In this document: positions 11,576-23,365 of the stretch, piece by piece
Layout: every line of letters begins with the position of its first letter
How positions within the stretch are numbered: the first letter of the stretch is position 1
NCBI RefSeq assembly: GCF_030052815.1
Contig: NC_079504.1
Coordinates: forward strand, 86,616,249-86,680,248
Origin: Hevea brasiliensis
Lineage: Eukaryota; Streptophyta; Magnoliopsida; Malpighiales; Euphorbiaceae
DNA length: 64,000 nt
Reading direction: 5' to 3'
Made by a program: the position numbers and the translations under genes
Notes under the pieces: generated by a model
The model's input: only the letters and a program-made list of their open reading frames with translations
The model's database searches: none
Told to the model about the DNA's origin: nothing

Positions 11576-12180
11576 GGCTATAACTCTCTCTAGAAAACTC
11601 CGATTTAGATAATTCTTCAACCGATCGAAACCTAAGACATAGTAGAATATTTCATATGAAGAATTTTAGGCCAAATTATGAACTTAACTCAATCAAATTG
11701 TGAAACGAATTCGGGTCACCAAATCTGCCAGAATCTGGGCACCTAAAATTGACCAAATGAACAGTAAACTTTGCAAGGCTATAACTCTCTCTAGAAAACT
11801 CCGATTTAGGAGATTCTTGAACCAATGAAAACCTAAGACATAGTAGAATATTTCATATGAAGAATATTAGGCCAAATTATGAGCTTAACTCAATCAAATT
11901 GCAAAACGAATTCGGGTCACCGAATCTGCCAGAATCTAGGCACCTAAAATTGACCAAATAAATAGTAAACTTTGCAAGGCTATAACTCTCTCTAGAAAAC
12001 TCCGATTTAGGCGATTCTTAAACCGATGGAAACCTAAGACATAGTAGAACATTTCATATGCAGAACATTAGACCAAATTATGGACTTAACTTGGTCAAAT
12101 TGCTAAACGAATTTGGCTCGATAAATCTGCCAGAACAAAATCTGCAGCATGAACTTGTTTTGGGCATGACTTGAGCTACA
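11576..12180 (+). repeat. Three tandem ~201 bp repeats in the A LTR
   Basis: The start motif GGCTATAACTCTCTCTAG recurs at 11576, 11777 and 11978, spaced 201 bp, followed each time by AAACTCCGATTTAG and ACCTAAGACATAGTAGAA. A more diverged fourth unit begins near 11388 (GGGTCATAACTCGAGCTAG). The reverse complement of the same unit occurs in the D LTRs around 54240-54315 and 35390-35460. Confidence 0.88.
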
Positions 12181-13146
12181 CAGCTCCAAATTAGGCGATT
12201 CAAAAAGGAAAATAAAGTTAAGACCTAAATGAACAATTTTCATGAAGAAACACCTCACCAAATTATGATCGAAACTAGGTAAAAATTGGGTTCAAAGATT
12301 GGGACACCAAGCTGTCCCAAAACCAAAATATTTTAAAATTTTCAAAGCTAACTTGGGATGCATTAGACATGCATATAATGAGTTCTTGGCAGCAATTGAG
12401 ATTGGTATTGAGGTATTCTATTTGTGTATTTTCAATAGAAAAAGAAGTTGAAACGGACAAGGAGAAGTAGGTAACAATAAAGGATTGTGCACAACTAACA
12501 TTTTCTTCGTTTTTAAATTTGTAAATTGCTTGGAATGTGTTAAATTGAATGAGTTTGCTTTGAACAAGTTTACTTTGATTGAAATATGATTTTTCTCTTA
12601 CATTTAAGAAATTTAGGTGTTGCTACCTTTATTTGGATATTATGATGAATTTTAATGTGTTTATTGGTTTATAAATGTGATTGTTGAATGGAAAATTTTT
12701 GGAAATTGTTTTGAAACCACAGTTAGCATGACAGTCCCTTTCGGAACTCTCCAGTAGTAACGGCTACTTGGAGTTGGTAATTGATATTGATTATGTCTCC
12801 CATTAATAACGGTTAGTGGGGTAAGACTATATGAGTACTCATTAGCTAGCTAGCCCTTTCCTCATTAATAACGGTTAGTGAGGTTGAGATTGCTTTGTCG
12901 TGGTGTACAACACGGCACTGATCGTGAAATTTTGTGTCATGGCCTGAACTGTGTGTTGATGTTGGCAACACTAATGCTTTGTGAATTGTGATTTATGAAG
13001 TATGATTTTCTCATTTGCAATGTTATTCTAATAAATGGCTCTTATAAACTTAGAACTCTTGTGAAGTTTTCATGCTTAAGAAAAATGTGATTTATTATGT
13101 TTTGACAAATTGTGTTTTACCTTAAGTTTTAAAGTTATTAGTTATG

Positions 13147-13195
13147 CACCACTGAGTGATATACTCAGCGATTGCTTCTTTATACTATCGCAGGT
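13147..13195 (+). promoter_or_regulatory. Conserved LTR double hairpin, element A 3' LTR
   Basis: Hairpin I is CTGAGT/ACTCAG (13152-13157 with 13163-13168). Hairpin II is GCGAT/ATCGC (13168-13172 with 13187-13191), ending in ATCGCAG|GTAAG, which scores by eye as both an acceptor and a donor context. Confidence 0.75.
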
Positions 13196-13650
13196 AAGGG
13201 AAAGGAGAAGGCTGCCGAGTGAGAGACTTGAAAGCAGCATTTTGATATTGTTTGTGGGTATTTACGTTAGGTATACCCTTGTGATTCCTTTGGATGTATT
13301 TTGTACCTATATGCATGGATGTATGGATATTGAGCAGTTTGTAATTAAAAGTATTGCATTGCTATCTCATTTTGAGTTTGTAACTATTTTGTATTTTACT
13401 TTGAGACTTATGAAAATGTAACTTTTATAATATTTAGTCTATCATTATTTCGAATGAATGTTTACATGGAATTTTGACTATTCTCATGCAGTTTTCCACA
13501 AAAGAATTGATAAAATAAAAAGTTATGGTTTGTTTTAAAATCCTTTGTAGCATAACTAATGGGTTATCTGGAGGCGGAGATTGGTAATTCATTAGGTATG
13601 CTACGGGTACATGTCATGCCTTATAAGGGATAGGGTGTGACATGCTATGC

Positions 13651-14680
13651 ACATGTCATTCCATCTTTTGGTTTTATCCTTGAAAATTTTGGCATTTTCG
13701 TATGCATCCTGTCGGATTTTTTCCAACTCATTCAGTTGTAATAGTCTTTTCTCACCAGCAGCTTTGAGGTCAAAGTTTAGGATCTGAATTGCCTAGTAAG
13801 CTTTATGCTCAAGTTCAATAAGGAGATGGCATAATTTTTCATAAACCAGTCAGAAGGGTGTTGTGCCAATTGGGGTTTTATATGCAGTGCGGTATGCCCA
13901 TAGTACATCATTTAACTTCATGCACCAGTCCTTCCTGGATCTGTTTACAGTTTTCTCCAGAATCTGCTTCAGTTCCCTATTTGAGATTTCTACTTGACCA
14001 TTGGTTTGTGGATGATAAGATGTGGCCACCTTGTGAGTCGCTCCATACTTTTTTAATAGTGTTTCGAATTGTTGGTTGTAGAAGTGACTTCCTCCATCAT
14101 TGATTATTGCTCTTGGTGTGCCAAATCTTGTGAAGATGTTCTTCTTAAGGAACCTTGTGACCACTCTAGCATCATTGGTTGCTGTTGCAATTGCTTCTAC
14201 CCATTTTGACACATAATGAACTCCAATAAGAATATACTTGTTTCCACAGGAAGAGGGAAATGAGCCCATGAAGTCTATTCCCCATACATCAAACAATTCT
14301 ATCTCAAGTATACCATGCAGATGCATTTTATTTCTTTTTGAACTGTTACCTATTCTTTAGCATTGATCACAAGCTAGCACAAAAGATCTTACATCCTTAA
14401 ACAAATGTGGCCAGTAAAACCCTGCTTGCAAAATCTTGGCTGCGGTTTTTGAGGCGCCAAAGTGTCCTCCATATAGTGATGAATGATAATTTCCATATCT
14501 TCCTCTGGTATGCATCTTCTTATCAGCCCATTATTATATCTTTTATACAGTAGAGGCTCCTACCATATGTAATATCTCACATCATGTAGGAATTTCTTCC
14601 TTTGCTGATAAGTTATGTTTGGAGGCAATACCCTGCATACAAGAAAATTAACAAAGTCAGCGTACCATGGAGCCTTATAT
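13651..14680 (-). pseudogene. pol: Athila-like Ty3-gypsy integrase fragment
   Basis: The 14326-13850 frame gives an integrase core: [12 protein letters not shown] (first Asp), [13 protein letters not shown] (second Asp), [17 protein letters not shown] (Glu) and [15 protein letters not shown]. Upstream on the minus strand the zinc-binding region continues to about 14680, with YQQRKKFLHDV, GFYWPHLFKDV and LACDQC. Downstream it continues to about 13651. These motifs are of the Athila/Tat branch without chromodomain, unlike every other gypsy piece here. A TAA follows LACDQC (CAA to TAA type). Neither end shows an LTR, so this is a remnant caught between A and the copia element. Confidence 0.88.
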
Positions 14681-14689
14681 TTAATCTCT

Positions 14690-15077
14690 TAAAAGGCAAA
14701 ACTTGATTTTCTAATTAATAGAAAAAGCTTTAGAAGCTGTTCAAGGGCTGTTATAGGTGATCTTGGTGTGGACAAGCTAGAGGGACAACATCTGGTGTCC
14801 TAAAGATGCATCCCAAAGGTGCCAAACACACTGCAGTGCATCAAGAGGTTAGTGCACTAGTTCTTGATCTAATCTAGGGTATCAAAATTAATCTGATTAA
14901 TTCTAAAATCTTAAATAGCAAATACAAATCCAAAAACATATTAAAAGAGTTTTAATATATTGTTTATCATTGAAATCAAATAGATAAAAATAAATCTTGC
15001 ATGATGCATGTGACCATAGGTGAAAATTTTTGAATTCAATGATATAAACTTGTATTTTTCATGCTTCCGCTCCTTCA
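14690..15077 (+). repeat. Copia element 5' LTR (left edge uncertain)
   Basis: The right edge is set by the primer-binding site: the LTR ends ...CTCCTTCA at 15077. The left edge lies between the end of Athila-like coding (about 14680) and about 14800. No 3' LTR survives for comparison, so the start, possibly near TGTTATAGGTG at 14750, is a guess. Confidence 0.6.
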
Positions 15078-15079
15078 AT

Positions 15080-15092
15080 TGGTATCAGAGCC
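15080..15092 (+). promoter_or_regulatory. Copia primer-binding site (tRNA-iMet)
   Basis: TGGTATCAGAGCC, two bases after the LTR end CA. Confidence 0.93.
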
Positions 15093-15295
15093 ACTATATT
15101 TTCCATTTAGATTATTCAATATGAGAGTTGGTTGTGTGATTTGATCAAAAGTTGATCAATTCATTGCTGGTTGCAATGAATAAGGTGGCGGCATGGTGGA
15201 GTGCACCATGGGTGCGCATGGTTTGGCTCCTCCCATGGTGTGCGCAAGGTTTGGCTTTTTAACTTGCAATTGTTGTATGATCTAAAAGCTCATCC

Positions 15296-15690
15296 TATGT
15301 CTAATCAAATTGTTTAATTAGAGTTTTAATCATACAATTAAATTTTGATTCAAATCATAATTTTAAAAATTGTTTGAATGCGATTCAAATCTGAATTTTA
15401 AAAGTTGTTTGAATGTGATTCAAATTTGAATTTTTAAAGTTGTTTGAATCATATTCAAATTTGAATTTTTAAAGTTGTTTGAATAATATTCAAATCTAAA
15501 TTTTTAAAAATTGTTTGAATGTGATTCAAATCTGATTTTTAAAAATTGTTTGAATGTGATTCAAATCTAAATTTTTAAGGTTGTTTGAATGTGATTCAAA
15601 TCTGAATTTTTAAATGTGTTTGAATGTGATTCAAATCTGAATTTTTAAATTTATTTGAATCATATTCAAATCTGGATTTTTAAGTTGAAT
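15296..15690 (+). repeat. Tandem array in the copia leader, about eight ~45 bp units
   Basis: Units carry TTGTTTGAATGTGATTCAAA then TCTGAATTTTTAAA, with variants. TTGAATNNNATTCAA is a near-perfect inverted repeat, so each unit could form a small hairpin. It lies between the primer-binding site and gag. Confidence 0.85.
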
Positions 15691-16859
15691 ATGAGATATT
15701 CAATTTAATTTAAGTATGTATGTTTTATTTAATTGTTAAATAGTGATATACATGATGGATGATCATGGACTATAAAAGACCAATGTGATTGGATTTATTT
15801 CTTTTATGTTTCTTTGGGATTGTAAATTAATTAATTTATTTTAATTTATTTTGGGCATGTATTATTAAGGTTGTAATAATTTTGGGTTGTAATTTCATTT
15901 ATTTAAGTTCTTGTAATTTTGCCTTGGTATGCCAAGGATTACTATGTAATTGGATTGCAAGAAGATCAAGGAGGTCAAGAGCATTAGTGGGACCAGTGGG
16001 AGAAATTCAAGATCAAGTGTTGATTATGTACTTCTTCAGCAACTCTTGTAAAATGAATAAATGAAATGCACCTAGGAATGCCCTGATTCAATTCTTGGTG
16101 GCTCAGAATTGAATCCCTTAGAAAGTCCATGATCATACCATATTTACTATTTATCCATGAATGCATGAGAAGTATGTGAATGTATGCAAGTGTATGGTAT
16201 ATGCATGCTAAATGGATAATGTGCAAAGTGAGACCTTAATAGTAATTAGAATGACCATAAAATCTTCCAAACAAATGATTAAGTTGGAAATGCTATAATT
16301 AAAGTAATTATAACATGGGCCCTCCATTGAGGCAATTATTTTAAGAAATTTTAAATACTTACATAAGATGCAATTAATTTAAGAGATTTTCTTAAGAATA
16401 ATTGTTAAGCATGAGATGTTGTAAATATGTAAATGGTTTGGTGGCCAATATTGGATGTACCTGAGGACATTAAAATTATTTGCATAATTACTAACTCAAT
16501 GGGATCAACTTAACTAATGGAAGATAAGTCAATAATGGATGTACTTGAGATTTTGAGCATTAGGGGCTAGGTAAAGGATTGAACCTCACATGAGATGTGA
16601 CGGGCAAGGAGTTGCTCACTTATAGTTTATTGTAATTCCAATAATGGATGTACCCGAGGATGATCAATAGAATTATAAGAATTCAATCACCCACTAGAAA
16701 TCATCCAACTAGGATTTCTGTTTTCTACTTTGAAGGTGTAGGATTCGCTAAGTTAGTGGGAGGACCAATTTGATTAAAAGACCATTATCATTTTGGTTAA
16801 TTACATGATACATTTACTAATTAATCTGGTTATTTTCTGTAGTCAATTTTCTGATAATA
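15691..16859 (+). other. Copia untranslated leader, remaining part
   Basis: No coding frame or recognised motif. Three spaced copies of a TAATGGATGTACYTGAG-like word occur near 16447, 16534 and 16640. Short ORFs at 15882 and 15984(-) overlap on opposite strands and match nothing I recognise. Confidence 0.6.
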
Positions 16860-17715
16860 ATGGGCACAGAACAACCACCACCATTCAATATCCTTGCAAG
16901 CATACTTGATCGCAATAGGTTGACAGGACCTAATCTGTCTGATTGGCTAAGAAATTTGAAACTTGTCTTGAACCTCGAACATATAGAATATGTTCTAGAC
17001 TTAAATGTTCCTGCTCCCTTACCTCCAGAGGCCACCCAAGAGGAACATGAAACTTTGGACAAGTGGAAGGAGCATGATATGAGAGCTAAGTGTTACATGC
17101 TTGCTTCCATGAGTAATGAGTTACAGAAGCAGCATAAGAACATACAGAGTGCGAGTGAGATCCTCCTTCACCTACAAGAGTTGTATGGTGAGCACAGCAG
17201 GAATATTAGGTATGAGATATCTAGTCTGCTGTTCCGCATGAGGATGTCTGAGGGACAGAATGTTGGGGATCATGTCCATAAGATGATTCGGCTAATTGAG
17301 TAGCTGGAACATCTTGACTTTAACATGGACTTCCAACTGCAGACGGATTTGATCCTTCAGTCCCTTCCTGAGTCTTTTGGGAATTTTGTGACAAATTTTC
17401 ATATGACTAAACAAGAATGCACCTTGGCTGGCTTACTCAACATGCTAGTTATTGCCCAAAAAAATATGCCGAGCAATAAAGGAAAAGAGGTAGCTTTAAT
17501 TGCATCTTCTTCTGCTAGAAAGTCCAACAAGAAGAAGGGCAATAAGAAAAAGAAATCTCAGATTCCTAGTCCTTCCAAGAAATAGCTAAATAGAAAGGGA
17601 AGACTAAAACTGATGGAGGCAAAGGAAAGTGTTTCCACTGCTAGAAGGATGGGCACTAGAAGAGGAACTGCCCAAAGTATCTTACTTCTCTGAAGGACAA
17701 GAAGGATAGACCTTC
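16860..17715 (+). pseudogene. gag: Copia gag with zinc knuckle
   Basis: ATG at 16860 opens a 147-aa frame with the copia gag pattern (FNILASILDRNRLTGPNLSD near the N-terminus, then LHLQELYGE and YEISSLLFRMRM). A TAG at 17301 interrupts the same frame, which resumes to 17585 and ends in a lysine-rich stretch. A frameshift between 17585 and 17630 then leads into a CX2CX4HX4C zinc knuckle (from 17630) carrying two TAG codons. Gag forms the particle and packages RNA. All stops except the frameshift are CAG/TGG-to-TAG type. Confidence 0.88.
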
Positions 17716-17722
17716 GGAAGGT

Positions 17723-20700
17723 ATGTCCATATCTTGTTATTTAGATTCTGATGATACTCATAGTTCATCTACAGCTTGGGTTTTAGATACTGGTGCCAGT
17801 TCTCACATTTCTTATGATATGCAGGAACTAACAAATAGTAGCAGCTTACATTCTCGAGATGTTAGAGTTCGGATTGGCAATGGCTTAACTGTTGAAGCTT
17901 TAGCCATAGGTTCTAAATCTTTTTACATGTCAGGACATGTTTTATATTTGGATAATATTTTATATGTACCTGATGCTTTTAAGAATATCATTTCTATATC
18001 TAGTTTAACTAGAAATGGCTATGAATTTCAGTTCACAGATAATGTTTGTAATATTTATTTTGGAAATAAATATATTGGTTCGGGTTATATGCATGATGGT
18101 CTTTATTTTTTGGATAATAATGACAAACACAAAATGAATGCAAGTGATCTAAATGAATGCAATGCCATGGTGAAAATTAACTTAAGTTCAAAATATATTT
18201 GGCACTTAAAGTTATGTCATGTTGCAGAAGATAGGATTGCAAAACTGGAGAAAATGGGGATTCTTTCCTCATTGGGCTCTGAGCCTACTCCAACTTGTGA
18301 ATCTTGCCTTCAGAGAAAAATGACTAGATCACCCTTTGTTAGACAAGGGCTAAGGACTGAAAATATTTTGGAGCTAATACATAGTGATGTATGTGGTCCA
18401 TTTAAAGAAATGGCTAGAGGCGGTTTTCATTACTTTATTACCTTTACTGATGATAAATTAAGGTTTGGGTATTTGTATTTGATGAAATATAAACATGAAT
18501 CCTTTAAAAAGTTCAAAGAATTTAAATCTGAAGTAGAAAAACAAACAGGAAAGAGTATTAAAGCTCTTCGATCAGATCGTGGAGGTGAATATTTGAGTAC
18601 TGAATTTGATGAATACTTGAGAGATCACGGCATTGTTTCCTAGCTGACTCCTCCAGGAACACCACAACTAAATAGTATATCTGAAAGGAGAAATCGTACC
18701 CTATTGGATATTGCACGTAGTATGATGAGCTATACTGATATGCCAATCTCCTTTAGGGGATTTGCATTAGAATCAGCTTTGTATATTCTGAATAGGATTC
18801 CATCAAAATCAGTTTCTTCCACACCTTATGAGATATGGCATGGAAGAAAACTAAGTCTTAAGCATGTTAAGATTTGGGGTTATCTAGCTTATATCAAAAA
18901 GTTGAACACTGATAAATTGGAAACCAGATCAGAAAAGGGTAGATTTGTTGGATATCCAAAAGATAGTTTTGGATGTTATTTTTATTTGCCTATATCACAA
19001 AAGGTTGTGATAATTAGAGATGCCACATTTCTTGAACAACAGCTTATTCAAAAAGGAGGCAAAGGAAGGCAAATAGAGTTAGAATTGGATAATTCTAAAC
19101 AACTAACAAATCAGATGGATATAGATCCATCTAGTCAACTTACACCTATTGATGAAACATCTACAGCTATTCCTCGTAGAACAACTAGGGTATCTCACCC
19201 TCCAGTGAGATATGATTTCCTTCATGAAGAAGAACAAGAGTTGTCTACTCATGAAGAAGTAGAACATGGAGATGATCCACTTACCTATGAAGAAGCTATA
19301 TCAGATATAGACTCTTCAAAATGGATTGATGCTATGAAATCCGAGATTGATTCCATGTATAAAAATCAAGTTTGGGATCTTATTGACACACCTGAAGGTA
19401 TTATACCTATAGGGCACAAATGGGTTTTCAAGAAGAAAATTGGTTCTGATGAAAAGGTAGAGACCTATAAGGCAAGGCTAGCAGCGAAAGGGTTTCGCCA
19501 AAGGTAAGGAATCGACTATGAGGAGACTTTCTTGCCTGTTGCCATGCTTAAATCAATTAGGATTCTATTAGCAATAGCTGCATACTATGATTATGAGATT
19601 TGGCAGATGGATGTCAAAACAACTTTTCTCAATGGATACATTGAAGAAAACATTTTCATAGAACAACCTAGGGGTTTTGAATCCCAAGATGGTTCCAAGG
19701 TATGCAAGCTAAAACGATCCATTTATGGGTTGAAACAAGCTTCAAGGAGTTGGAACATCCGTTTTGATGAAGCCATTAAATCATTTGGTTTTATCAAAAA
19801 TGAGGATGAGCCATGTGTATATAAGAAGGTTAGTGACAGTGCTATCACTTTCCTTGTCTTATATATGGATGACATACTATTGATGGGTAATGACACAGGT
19901 ATGTTGACAACTGTAAAGGTATGGTTGTCAAATACATTCTCCATGAAAGACTTAGGGGAGGCAACCTATATTCTTGGGATTCGCATCTATAGAGATAGAG
20001 CGAAAAGAATAATTGGTTTATCCTAAAGTCTATACTTGGAAAAGGTGTTAAAGAGGTTTAACATGCTTGATTCCAAGAGAGGATTGTTACCAGTGAGACA
20101 TGGTATCCACCTTTCTAAAGAGATGTCTCCAAAGACACCTGAAGAAAGAGATAAAATAGTTAGGATTCCATATGCTTCGGCTATTGGAAGTTTAATGTAT
20201 GCAATGTTGTGTACTAGGCCGGATATCACATATGCTGTTAGTTTGACTAGCAGGTATCAATCCAATCTAGGTTTGGAACACTGGATAGCTGTCAAGAACA
20301 TCCTTAAGTACTTGAGAAGAACTAAGGATTTATTCTTAATCTATGGAGGTGGAGAATTGCAATTAGATGGTTATACTGATTCTGATTTCCAATCAGATAT
20401 CGATGATAGAAAGTCTACCTCTGGGTATGTGTTCATTTGTAATGGAGGTGGAGTCAGTTGGAAGATTTCCAAATAGAGCACGACTGCAGATTCCACTACT
20501 GAGGCTGAGTATAATACTGCATCAAATGCTGCAAAGGAAGCTGTTTGGATAAAGAAGTTCGTGACAGAACTTGTAGTAGTTCCTTCCATTGAGTCAGCAG
20601 TTCCACTTCACTATGACAACAATGAAGCAGTCATACAGGCTAAGGAACCCTGGTCTCACCAAAAATCCAAACACATAGAAAGGCACTACTACATTATCAG

Positions 20701-20802
20701 AGAAATAATTGGACGAGGCGATGTAGCCATGCAGAAAATAGCATCAGCTGAAAATCTAGCTGATCCATTCACTAAGCCTATGTCACAGACTCAGCTAAAC
20801 CA
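17723..20802 (+). pseudogene. pol: Copia pol: protease, integrase, RT, RNase H
   Basis: A single frame with in-frame stops at about 18641, 19505, 20024 and 20474. Domains in order: protease (WVLDTGASSH near 17777), integrase zinc region (HLKLCHVAEDRI...CESCLQRK), integrase core (IHSDVCGPF; RSDRGGEYLS; SERRNRT near 18680), the copia KARLAAKGF start of RT, the RT active site YMDDILL near 19861, and RNase H (GYTDSDF near 20370; TEAEYNTA near 20500; ADPFTKPMSQ near 20760). Length and order fit an almost complete copia pol. It is cut at 20802 by the join to a gypsy LTR, which replaces the last residues. It is dead as written. Confidence 0.93.
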
Positions 20803-23365
20803 ACAGGGGCATTATGGTCAATCGACATCCCGAATTGTCTTTTGACCTAAATGTCCAAAAAAAAAATATTACACTTGGAAAATATAATGAAAAATTTAAT
20901 TGGTGGTATATAAAGTAAATAGCAAAAATTATGTGTTTAATGTGAGATAAATGAAAGTTAAACATAAAATATATTTGATTTTGGTGTAAGTGGACCACTT
21001 AGGATTATAATATGTGTTTAGTGGGCAGAATTGCTCCACTAAACACTTCATCTTCCTCACTTGGTTCACCCATGCCGAAATGAAGAAGTGAAAAGCTCCC
21101 ATGGCCGCCCACCTTCAAAGCTTAACAATCCCATGATCAAGCCTCCTTTTCCCACACCTATCTTCATTAAAATTTATCCCCACTTCACAAGGAATAAGTA
21201 GATACCAATATTAAGAAGTTTTAGTGAAGATTAAATAAGTCCCAACAATAGGTAAGTTTGAGTTTTTTAATATTTCTTTGTTAAAGTTTGAAAACATGTT
21301 ATGGGTGTTTGCTTTGTGAAGAAATTTTTAAGTTTTGAGGAGTTATTGATATATCCAGTTTGGACAGCCATAGAGTTGTATATTTGATGATTTATTCTTA
21401 CATATATTTTATGGAAAATTACGTTGAGTAGGGTAATTAATGTCCTAGTAAGTTATTTCCATGTATATGTGGTGATTGTGCAATTGGGATTGAAGTTGAC
21501 GAAATTATGGACACTTTGGCAATGTGAAGCATTTCGGCAGCCTTGAGGCTTCTTGATGAATGTTTAAATTCATGAAGATATTGGGTGAATTGTGACATTG
21601 AGGATTGATGAATATGTATGTAAATTGGTTGTGGAAATTGTATGTAACAATTAGGAGTGTTTATGTGTATTTATGGTTGTATTTGGACTTTGTGATTAGA
21701 GTTTCATTTGGTGTATTGAAGATAATTGTATTCTGCCCAAAGTGACTTTAAAGTGAAGTGATATATGGTTTTGGTAATGTACCAAATCAGAATTGGTAAG
21801 AGAGATGGACTTATAGCAAGGTAATGTGTAATTGCTAGATGTTTAAGTAATGTATTTAAGGACAGTGTGCATTTCAGCCAATAACTCTAAATATGTAACT
21901 CCAATTGGTATAAGACCAATTGGAGGTGAAACTAGGCACAAAATGTGCCAACTTTCATGAAGGAAACATACCAAAATTCTGCTTACAAGGTAGCTTGAAA
22001 AATGACCAAATCCGGATTAAGTGCAAGTGAGGCCTGAAAACTGACCATTTGGGCAGCAGTTAGTGTTTAGGCCATAACTCACTCAAAACAGGTCCAATTG
22101 ACCTGAAATTTTAACCATGAATAGTTAAGACCCATATCTACAAGTCTTATGAAGACACCAAAGCCCATAAATGACCATAAGAAAGTCAAACAGCTTACAC
22201 AAGTTTGGGTCCAAAAACTGGCAGAACCAAAGTTGACCAAAATTGACCTAAAATGACCAAATTTGATGCCATTTGACCAGCAATAGTAAAATGACCATAA
22301 CTTGGTCTACATAACTCAGAATGACCTGAAATTTTGCCCCGCGTTCCATAAGACATAGATCTACAAGTTTGTAGTTTTGACCGAAACCCGAAAACTGAGG
22401 GAACTAGGTCTTCCGGCTAGGTCAAACTAGTATCCCGGAATCCAGCAAGTTGCAATAAAATGCACTAAACAAGGAAATGAAATCGGTAACATGTACTAAC
22501 CCTAAAATACTATCGAATGTGACATATTAGTAACGTTAAAACCTAATTTACCTAGAACGCATCGAGGATCGATATATTAGGTTGATTAAGCAAATAATAG
22601 CTTTCAGTGAATTACTTATCGAACATTATCGTTAGAGACAATTTAATTTAGTACTGAAACACTTCAAATTGTGTTTCTCAGTTACCAAAGACTCAGGAAA
22701 AGGGAAGGAAACACTGAGTCCAGACCAAGAGACAGTTATCAGAGGTTTGTGCACAACAGCTATTTCTTTTGAATTATTTTCAATTGAAATAAATTTTGAC
22801 TATTTGTATATTATTGTTTTAAATTGTGAAACTGTGAAAAATTGTTTGAATAATATTTGATGGATACTTATTGATAGAAAAGCACTGTAAATGGTTTGAA
22901 ACCACAGCTATCATGTATATTGATTTTATTCCTCGCTAGCTTGTCTAGTGGGATGAATTGAATTCCCTCTCTGGCTGAAGTGTTGAGGTGTGTGCCTGTT
23001 GAGGACGAATTGGATGATTACTCATATTTTTGCTAGCTAGCTATGTTATTCCTCATTAGTCATCGACTTTTGGGACGAATTGAATACCTCATTAGCCATC
23101 GACTTTTGGGACGAATTTAACTTTGGAACATGATTAAGCTGTGTGTGATTTATTGATTTGTATTATGAGATTGTGAAATGGAGTTAAATCCTTATTGACA
23201 TTCACTGTCTTTTGAAGCTAACTATGTTTTGATCTCTGAGATTTATTGTGATATTGTGTTAAATTCCTTCTGACACTCATTGTCTTGAAGTTAACTATGA
23301 TTTTACATATCCATCATTTAAATGAATTATGAATTGGGATTTAAAGTTGTATTTGGTTAATGTTG

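Larger units (their letters stand above)
10057..13642 (+). repeat. Element A, 3' LTR
   Basis: About 3586 bp from TGTAACACCCC to GGTGTGACA. The 5' LTR is outside the window, so length and target duplication cannot be checked. Contents in order: AT-rich start, a microsatellite with TATA-like run, a pyrimidine-rich stretch, donor-like AG|GT at 10908, a ladder of ~190-200 bp repeats (11388-12180), the GAGTACTC/AGCTAGCTAGC block (12833-12854), the double hairpin, a GGGTAT/ATACCC hairpin (13257-13280), GAGCAGTTTGTAATTAAAA poly(A)-like sequence and the conserved last ~90 bp. The 103-aa ORF at 13110 is incidental. Confidence 0.9.
14690..20802 (+). mobile_element. Ty1-copia element, 3' truncated
   Basis: Order is LTR, tRNA-iMet primer-binding site, long leader, gag, protease, integrase, RT, RNase H, i.e. 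the copia arrangement with integrase before RT. It ends abruptly at 20802 within the last residues of RNase H, where gypsy B LTR sequence begins. The 3' LTR and any target duplication are lost. Confidence 0.9.

Noticed and set aside
13110..13421. 103-aa ORF across the A double hairpin
   Set aside because: Spans the conserved hairpins and the poly(A)-like region; not conserved as coding in other LTRs.
15296..15690. CRISPR-like array
   Set aside because: Units are contiguous diverged tandem repeats with no unique spacers, in a plant transposon leader.
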